From the NCBI GenBank assembly GCA_045536155.1, contig JAZSMZ010000123.1, positions 1-18,723 on the forward strand: a stretch of 18,723 bases of DNA, given 5' to 3'. Below the pieces are notes generated by a model. It worked only from the letters and a program-made list of their open reading frames with translations. It was not told the DNA's origin and ran no database searches. Below, one piece after another: positions 15,101 to 18,723 of this stretch. The position numbers were made by a program, and so were the translations under genes. Source of the stretch: JAZQNC01 sp045536155. Its GTDB lineage: Bacteria > Bacillota > Clostridia > Oscillospirales > CAG-272. Position 1 is the stretch's first letter; each line of letters starts with the position of its first letter.

Positions 15101-15908
15101 GCTCAATCCTATGGGCGTTCCTTCGCGAATGAACATCGGTCAGGTGTTTGACGTACACCTCGGCATCGCAGCTCGTAAGCTCGGATGGAGAGTTATGACT
15201 CCCGTATTCGACGGCGCAAACGAATCTGATATTGCCGAATGCCTCAAGGCAGCAGGTATGGATCCCAACGGTAAGGTAAGACTCCGCGACGGACGTACCG
15301 GCGAATATTTCGACAACCCCGTAACCGTAGGTATAATGTACTACCTCAAGCTCCATCATCTCGTTGATGATAAGATCCACGCACGTTCCACCGGTCCTTA
15401 CTCTCTCGTAACTCAGCAGCCTCTGGGCGGTAAAGCTCAGTTCGGCGGTCAGAGATTCGGAGAAATGGAAGTTTGGGCTCTCGAGGCCTACGGTGCAGCT
15501 TATACTCTTCAGGAAATTCTTACCGTTAAGTCTGACGACGTTTCCGGCCGTACAAAGACCTACGAAGCTATCGTCAAGGGTCAGAATATTCCCACTCCCG
15601 GTGTTCCCGAATCATTCAAAGTACTTGTCAAAGAGCTTCAGTCGCTCTGTCTTGACATTCGTGTTCTCGACGAAGAGGGCAACGAAATCGAGCTTTCCAC
15701 CCTCGGAAACGACGACGACAACACTCCTCCTTACATCTCCGGTGCTGATGACATCATCACTCCCGATGACGTAGGACAGACCGTTGCCACCGACGATGTA
15801 TTTGAGTCATCTTACATCGAAAACGAGGACGGCACAATGGAAGAAGACAGCGAAGAATATGTTTTTGACGCAAACGAAAACGATTCCTACGACGACGATG
15901 ATATGTAA
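12135..15908 (+). CDS. rpoB: DNA-directed RNA polymerase beta subunit
   Basis: A complete 1257-residue subunit. The start region GKRTRMSFSKIDEALDMPNL and the block LIEVQKKSYQWFLDEGL are typical. The rifampicin-binding cluster begins at Ser509 (SQFMDQNNPLAELTHKRR, then VSALGPGG). It keeps the Asp, His and Ser residues equivalent to E. coli D516, H526 and S531, so target-site resistance to rifampicin is not indicated. The active-site blocks GRLCPIETPEGPNIGL, GDKMAGRHGNKG and the C-terminal clamp segment GKAQFGGQRFGEMEVWALEA are intact. After the last conserved block comes a 65-residue acidic tail (1193-1257) ending SYDDDDM. Unlike the usual rplKAJL-rpoBC order, no ribosomal protein gene precedes it on this strand; rpsT is divergent upstream. 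rpoC follows after 23 bases. Confidence 0.98.
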   Translation: MAMPKPHKVGKRTRMSFSKIDEALDMPNLIEVQKKSYQWFLDEGLMEVLRDVSPITDYSGNLYIEFVRYSIDPTPKYPVEECKERDVNYAAPLRVTVRLFNKQTSEVIDREIFMGDFPLMTDNGTFVINGAERVIVSQITRSPGIYYESDMDKTGKKLYRSTVIPYRGAWLESETDSSDVFWIRIDKNRKIPVTIFIRALGVETDAEIKALFGNDPKILATIEKDTMPMEADKNGTSAGDEALKEIYKKLRPGEPPLVESAQLLINNLFFDPKRYDLAPVGRYKFDKKLAISKRIVGKTLARDVVSPITGEFLYEAGTVLDLEAANNIEFNGVNEVYLTGEEADQEIKVFSNGTVYPKAVLGYDLAEAGIKEKCKYSVLCEIIDGIDAEEELDEESRRERIIAECKLRIGELVPKHITKDDIFSSINYLLTLIHDIGSIDDIDHLGNRRLRCVGELLQNQLRIGFSRMDKIIKERMTIQDSESLTPEALINIRPIVTAIREFFGSSPLSQFMDQNNPLAELTHKRRVSALGPGGLSRDRAGFDVRDVHYTHYGRLCPIETPEGPNIGLISYLATYARINDYGFIEAPYRRVDKEKGIVTNEIEYMTADVEDNYYVAQANEPLDEEGHFINTRISGRHQDQIAAFDASKADYMDVSPKMVVSVATAMIPFLENDDNSRALMGSNMQKQAVPLLISEAPIVATGMEYKAAVDSGVVVCAKEAGTVERVTADDITIRTDSGKKDVYHLIKFKRSNQGTCINQRPIVSADDRVEANEVIADGPATDMGEIAIGKNALIGFMSWEGYNYEDAVLLNERLVRDDVYTSLHIEEYSHEARDTKLGPEEITREIPNQGEDALVNLTAEGIIRKGTEVRAGDILVGKVTPKGETELTAEERLLRAIFGEKSRDVRDTSLKLPHGESGIVVDVKVFSRENGDELPPGVNKVVRVYIAQKRKISVGDKMAGRHGNKGVVSRILPPEDMPYLPDGTPLDIVLNPMGVPSRMNIGQVFDVHLGIAARKLGWRVMTPVFDGANESDIAECLKAAGMDPNGKVRLRDGRTGEYFDNPVTVGIMYYLKLHHLVDDKIHARSTGPYSLVTQQPLGGKAQFGGQRFGEMEVWALEAYGAAYTLQEILTVKSDDVSGRTKTYEAIVKGQNIPTPGVPESFKVLVKELQSLCLDIRVLDEEGNEIELSTLGNDDDNTPPYISGADDIITPDDVGQTVATDDVFESSYIENEDGTMEEDSEEYVFDANENDSYDDDDM

Positions 15909-15931
15909 GCGGGAAGGAAAAGAGGTTTATT

Positions 15932-18723
15932 TTGGATAAGAATACATTCAGTTCAATAAAAATCGGTCTTGCTTCTCCCGAAATGATCAGAAGTTGGTCA
16001 TACGGCGAAGTCAAAAAGCCCGAAACTATAAACTACCGCACACTTAAACCCGAGCGCGACGGTCTTTTCTGCGAGCGCATATTTGGTCCCACCAAGGACG
16101 GCGAATGCCTTTGCGGAAAATACAAGCGTCTCAAGTATAAGGGCAAGGTATGCGAAAAGTGCGGCGTCGAAGTAACAACCAAGAAGGTTCGCCGCGAGAG
16201 AATGGGTCACATTGAGCTGGCCGCTCCCGTTTCGCACATCTGGTATTTCCGTGCAATCCCTTCGAGAATCGGTCTTCTTTTGGATATTTCTCCCCGTTTG
16301 CTCGAAAAGGTTCTCTATTTTGCTTCATATATAGTAATAGATCCCGGAAACACTCCCCTTTCAAAGAATCAGCTGCTCACCGATCGCGAATACCGCGAAA
16401 ACTATGAGCGTTATGAGGACGAATTCAAGGTTGGCATGGGCGCCGAAGCAATCAAAGAGCTTCTTGCCGAGCTTGACATTGAAGAGCTTTCTCAGTCGCT
16501 CAAGCGTGAGCTTGATAACTCCTCCGGACAGAAAAAGCTTCGCATAATCAAGCGCCTTGAGGTTGTTGAAGCATTCCGTAAATCCGGTAACCGTCCCGAA
16601 TGGATGATACTTGACGTTATTCCGGTAATTCCTCCGGAAATTCGTCCTATGGTACAGCTCGACGGCGGACGCTTTGCATCCTCTGACCTTAACGATCTGT
16701 ATCGCCGTGTTATCAACAGAAACAACCGTTTGCGCAGACTCAAAGAGCTTTGCGCTCCCGATATCATTATCCGCAACGAAAAGCGCATGCTTCAGGAAGC
16801 TGTTGACGCGCTTATCGACAACGCACGCCGCGGCAAGCCCGTTACCGGCCCCAACCAGCGTCCCCTCAAATCGCTCTCCGAAATGCTTCGCGGTAAGCAG
16901 GGTCGTTTCAGACAGAACCTGCTCGGTAAGCGCGTTGACTATTCCGGACGTTCGGTTATCGTTGTCGGACCCGAGCTCAAGATCTATCAGTGCGGTCTTC
17001 CCCGCGAGATGGCTATCGAGCTCTTCAAGCCCTTCGTTCTCAAGCGTCTTGTTGAGACACAGAAGGCATCCAACATCAAGGATGCAAAGAAGAAGGTAGA
17101 CCGTACCGTTCCCGAGGTTTGGGACGCTCTCGAAAATGTAATCAAAGAGCATCCTGTTCTTCTCAACCGTGCTCCTACACTTCACCGTCTGTCCATTCAG
17201 GCGTTCGAGCCCATCCTTGTCGAAGGTAAGGCAATCAAGCTTCATCCTCTGGTATGTACCGCGTTCAACGCCGACTTCGACGGCGACCAGATGCCTGTTC
17301 ACGTTCCGCTTTCCGCAGAAGCTCAGGCAGAATCGCGCTTCCTCATGCTCTCGGCAAACAATCTCTTAAAGCCTGTTGACGGTAAAGCCGTAACCGTTCC
17401 TACTCAGGACATGGTTCTCGGTACCTACTACCTCACAATCGAGCGTCACGGAGAAATCGGCGAAGGACACTACTTCCGCGACTTCAACGAGGCTATGATG
17501 GCATACGAAAACCATCAGCTCGGTCTGCACGCACCCATCAAGGTTCGCGTAGAAAAGGAGATCAACGGAGTTAAGAAATCCAAGATCATTGATGCAACAC
17601 TCGGACGTTTGATTTTCAACCAGCCTATTCCTCAGGACCTCGGTTGGGTTGACCGTTCCGATCCCGAAAAGGAATTCGACCTTGAGATCATGTTCGTGTG
17701 CAAAAAGGGCGATCTCGGTACCATAATCGACCGTTGTATCAAGAAGCACGGTCTTTCGGTAACCGCACAGGTTCTTGACAACATCAAGGCAATGGGATTC
17801 AAGTACTCCACTCGCGGCGCGCTTTCCATCTCTATCGCGGACATCACCGTTCCCGAAGAAAAGCCCGCAATGATCGCCGAAGCCGAAAAGAAGGTTGACA
17901 CCATCCTCAAGCACTTCCATCGCGGTGAGCTCACCGAGGAAGAGCGTTATAAGGCAGTTATCCAGACCTGGGACGAAACCACTAAGGCCATCACCGACAA
18001 GATGTCGAAGAACTTCGACACCTTCAATCCTATCAAGATGATGTCCGACTCCGGTGCCCGCGGTAACATCACCCAGATGCGTCAGCTCGCAGGTATGCGC
18101 GGACTTATGTTTACCGGTACCGGTAAGACAATGGAATTGCCTATCAAGTCCAACTTCCGTGAAGGTCTTAATATCCTTGAATACTTCTCCGCCGCGCGCG
18201 GTGCTCGTAAAGCGCTTTCCGATACCGCTCTTCGTACCGCAGACTCCGGTTACCTTACCAGACGTCTTGTTGACGTTTCTCAGGATGTTATCATCCGCGA
18301 GGACGACTGTCATTCCACCAAGGGTATGTGGGTAAGCTCCATCGTTGACGGAACCGACTCCATCGAGCCGCTCAAGGACCGTATCCTCGGCCGTTACACC
18401 ATCGGAGATGTTGTTCATCCTGAAACAGGTGAGGTTATCGTTCGCGACGGCGAGATGATGAACGACGACCATGTCGACGCTATCGTTAAAGCAGGCATCG
18501 AAAAGGTATACATCCGTACAGTTCTTCAGTGCCGTGCAAAACACGGTGTCTGTGCACACTGCTACGGCTCCGACCTTGCATCCGGCCGTTCGGTTAACGT
18601 CGGTGAATCTGTCGGTATCATCGCAGCTCAGTCCATCGGTGAACCCGGTACACAGCTTACCATGCGTAACTTCCATACCGGTGGTGTTGCAGGTTCTTCC
18701 GATATTACACAGGGAAGTCGGAT
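15932..18723 (+). CDS. rpoC: DNA-directed RNA polymerase beta' subunit, 5' part (TTG start, runs off window)
   Basis: The frame is open from TTG 15932 to the right edge, 930 codons of a protein normally near 1200. TTG is chosen because AAGAGG (15920-15925) precedes it, the conserved N-terminus (NTFSSIKIGLASPEMIRSW) starts right after it, and the first in-frame ATG would remove 17 conserved residues. The clamp zinc site has Cys59, 61, 74 and 77; the second zinc site has Cys793, 867, 874 and 877. The catalytic magnesium motif NADFDGDQ is at 446-453 with Asp448, 450 and 452. Bridge helix is at about 750-783, and the trigger loop begins at Gln908 with His915. Three places differ from the sequence I expect in most bacteria: Pro455 after NADFDGDQM, Ser-Ala-Ala-Arg at 753-756 in the bridge helix, and Asn913 in the trigger loop. 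It is co-transcribed with rpoB. Confidence 0.98.
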   Translation, partial: MDKNTFSSIKIGLASPEMIRSWSYGEVKKPETINYRTLKPERDGLFCERIFGPTKDGECLCGKYKRLKYKGKVCEKCGVEVTTKKVRRERMGHIELAAPVSHIWYFRAIPSRIGLLLDISPRLLEKVLYFASYIVIDPGNTPLSKNQLLTDREYRENYERYEDEFKVGMGAEAIKELLAELDIEELSQSLKRELDNSSGQKKLRIIKRLEVVEAFRKSGNRPEWMILDVIPVIPPEIRPMVQLDGGRFASSDLNDLYRRVINRNNRLRRLKELCAPDIIIRNEKRMLQEAVDALIDNARRGKPVTGPNQRPLKSLSEMLRGKQGRFRQNLLGKRVDYSGRSVIVVGPELKIYQCGLPREMAIELFKPFVLKRLVETQKASNIKDAKKKVDRTVPEVWDALENVIKEHPVLLNRAPTLHRLSIQAFEPILVEGKAIKLHPLVCTAFNADFDGDQMPVHVPLSAEAQAESRFLMLSANNLLKPVDGKAVTVPTQDMVLGTYYLTIERHGEIGEGHYFRDFNEAMMAYENHQLGLHAPIKVRVEKEINGVKKSKIIDATLGRLIFNQPIPQDLGWVDRSDPEKEFDLEIMFVCKKGDLGTIIDRCIKKHGLSVTAQVLDNIKAMGFKYSTRGALSISIADITVPEEKPAMIAEAEKKVDTILKHFHRGELTEEERYKAVIQTWDETTKAITDKMSKNFDTFNPIKMMSDSGARGNITQMRQLAGMRGLMFTGTGKTMELPIKSNFREGLNILEYFSAARGARKALSDTALRTADSGYLTRRLVDVSQDVIIREDDCHSTKGMWVSSIVDGTDSIEPLKDRILGRYTIGDVVHPETGEVIVRDGEMMNDDHVDAIVKAGIEKVYIRTVLQCRAKHGVCAHCYGSDLASGRSVNVGESVGIIAAQSIGEPGTQLTMRNFHTGGVAGSSDITQGSR

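Noticed and set aside
1..18723. CRISPR array, tRNA/rRNA gene, insertion sequence or defence system
   Set aside because: No repeat-spacer pattern, cloverleaf-like gene, transposase or known defence domain was seen on either strand.

Overview
The window reads as a chromosomal housekeeping segment from a Gram-positive anaerobe of the class Clostridia. An Oscillospirales/Ruminococcaceae-like lineage is most likely. This is inferred from the Firmicutes gene order yicC-remA-gmk-rpoZ-priA-def-fmt-rsmB, from RemA, from the RNA polymerase sequences, and from the DUF5685/J-domain gene pair. Base composition looks close to 50% GC by eye, except for a very AT-rich promoter island near 11.8 kb. I see no rRNA, tRNA, insertion sequence, phage gene or CRISPR array.

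Region 1 (2-1752, + strand) holds three tightly packed genes of uncertain function: the 3' part of a DUF5685-family gene, a J-domain protein with a cysteine-packed tail, and a small multi-pass membrane protein. Region 2 (1753-11288, + strand) starts at a perfect-consensus sigma-A promoter directly after the previous stop codon. It continues through a nine-gene run: yicC (endoribonuclease family), remA (DNA-binding regulator), gmk, rpoZ, priA, def, fmt, rsmB and an ABC exporter half-transporter. These genes serve nucleotide supply, transcription, replication restart, initiator-Met formylation and deformylation, and rRNA methylation. remA/gmk and fmt/rsmB overlap by ATGA. coaBC, usually found between rpoZ and priA in Bacillus-type clusters, is absent. 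The run ends in a long perfect inverted repeat that can terminate transcription from both sides.

Region 3 (11375-11792, - strand) is a single-gene unit for ribosomal protein bS20 (rpsT), with a UUG start, strong ribosome binding site, own promoter and own hairpin terminator. Region 4 (11858-end, + strand) is the rpoB-rpoC operon, divergent from rpsT and with no L7/L12-L10 genes next to it. It has its own extended -10 promoter and a leader of about 240 nt containing a twice-repeated motif and possible hairpins. rpoB is complete; rpoC starts with TTG and runs off the right edge after 930 codons.

Most of the window is conserved core machinery and I do not claim a new defence or mobile system. 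The points most worth a second look are the DUF5685/J-protein/membrane-protein trio, the rpoB leader, the substitutions in otherwise nearly invariant parts of RpoC (bridge helix, NADFDGDQ motif, trigger loop), and the ABC exporter at the end of the housekeeping operon.
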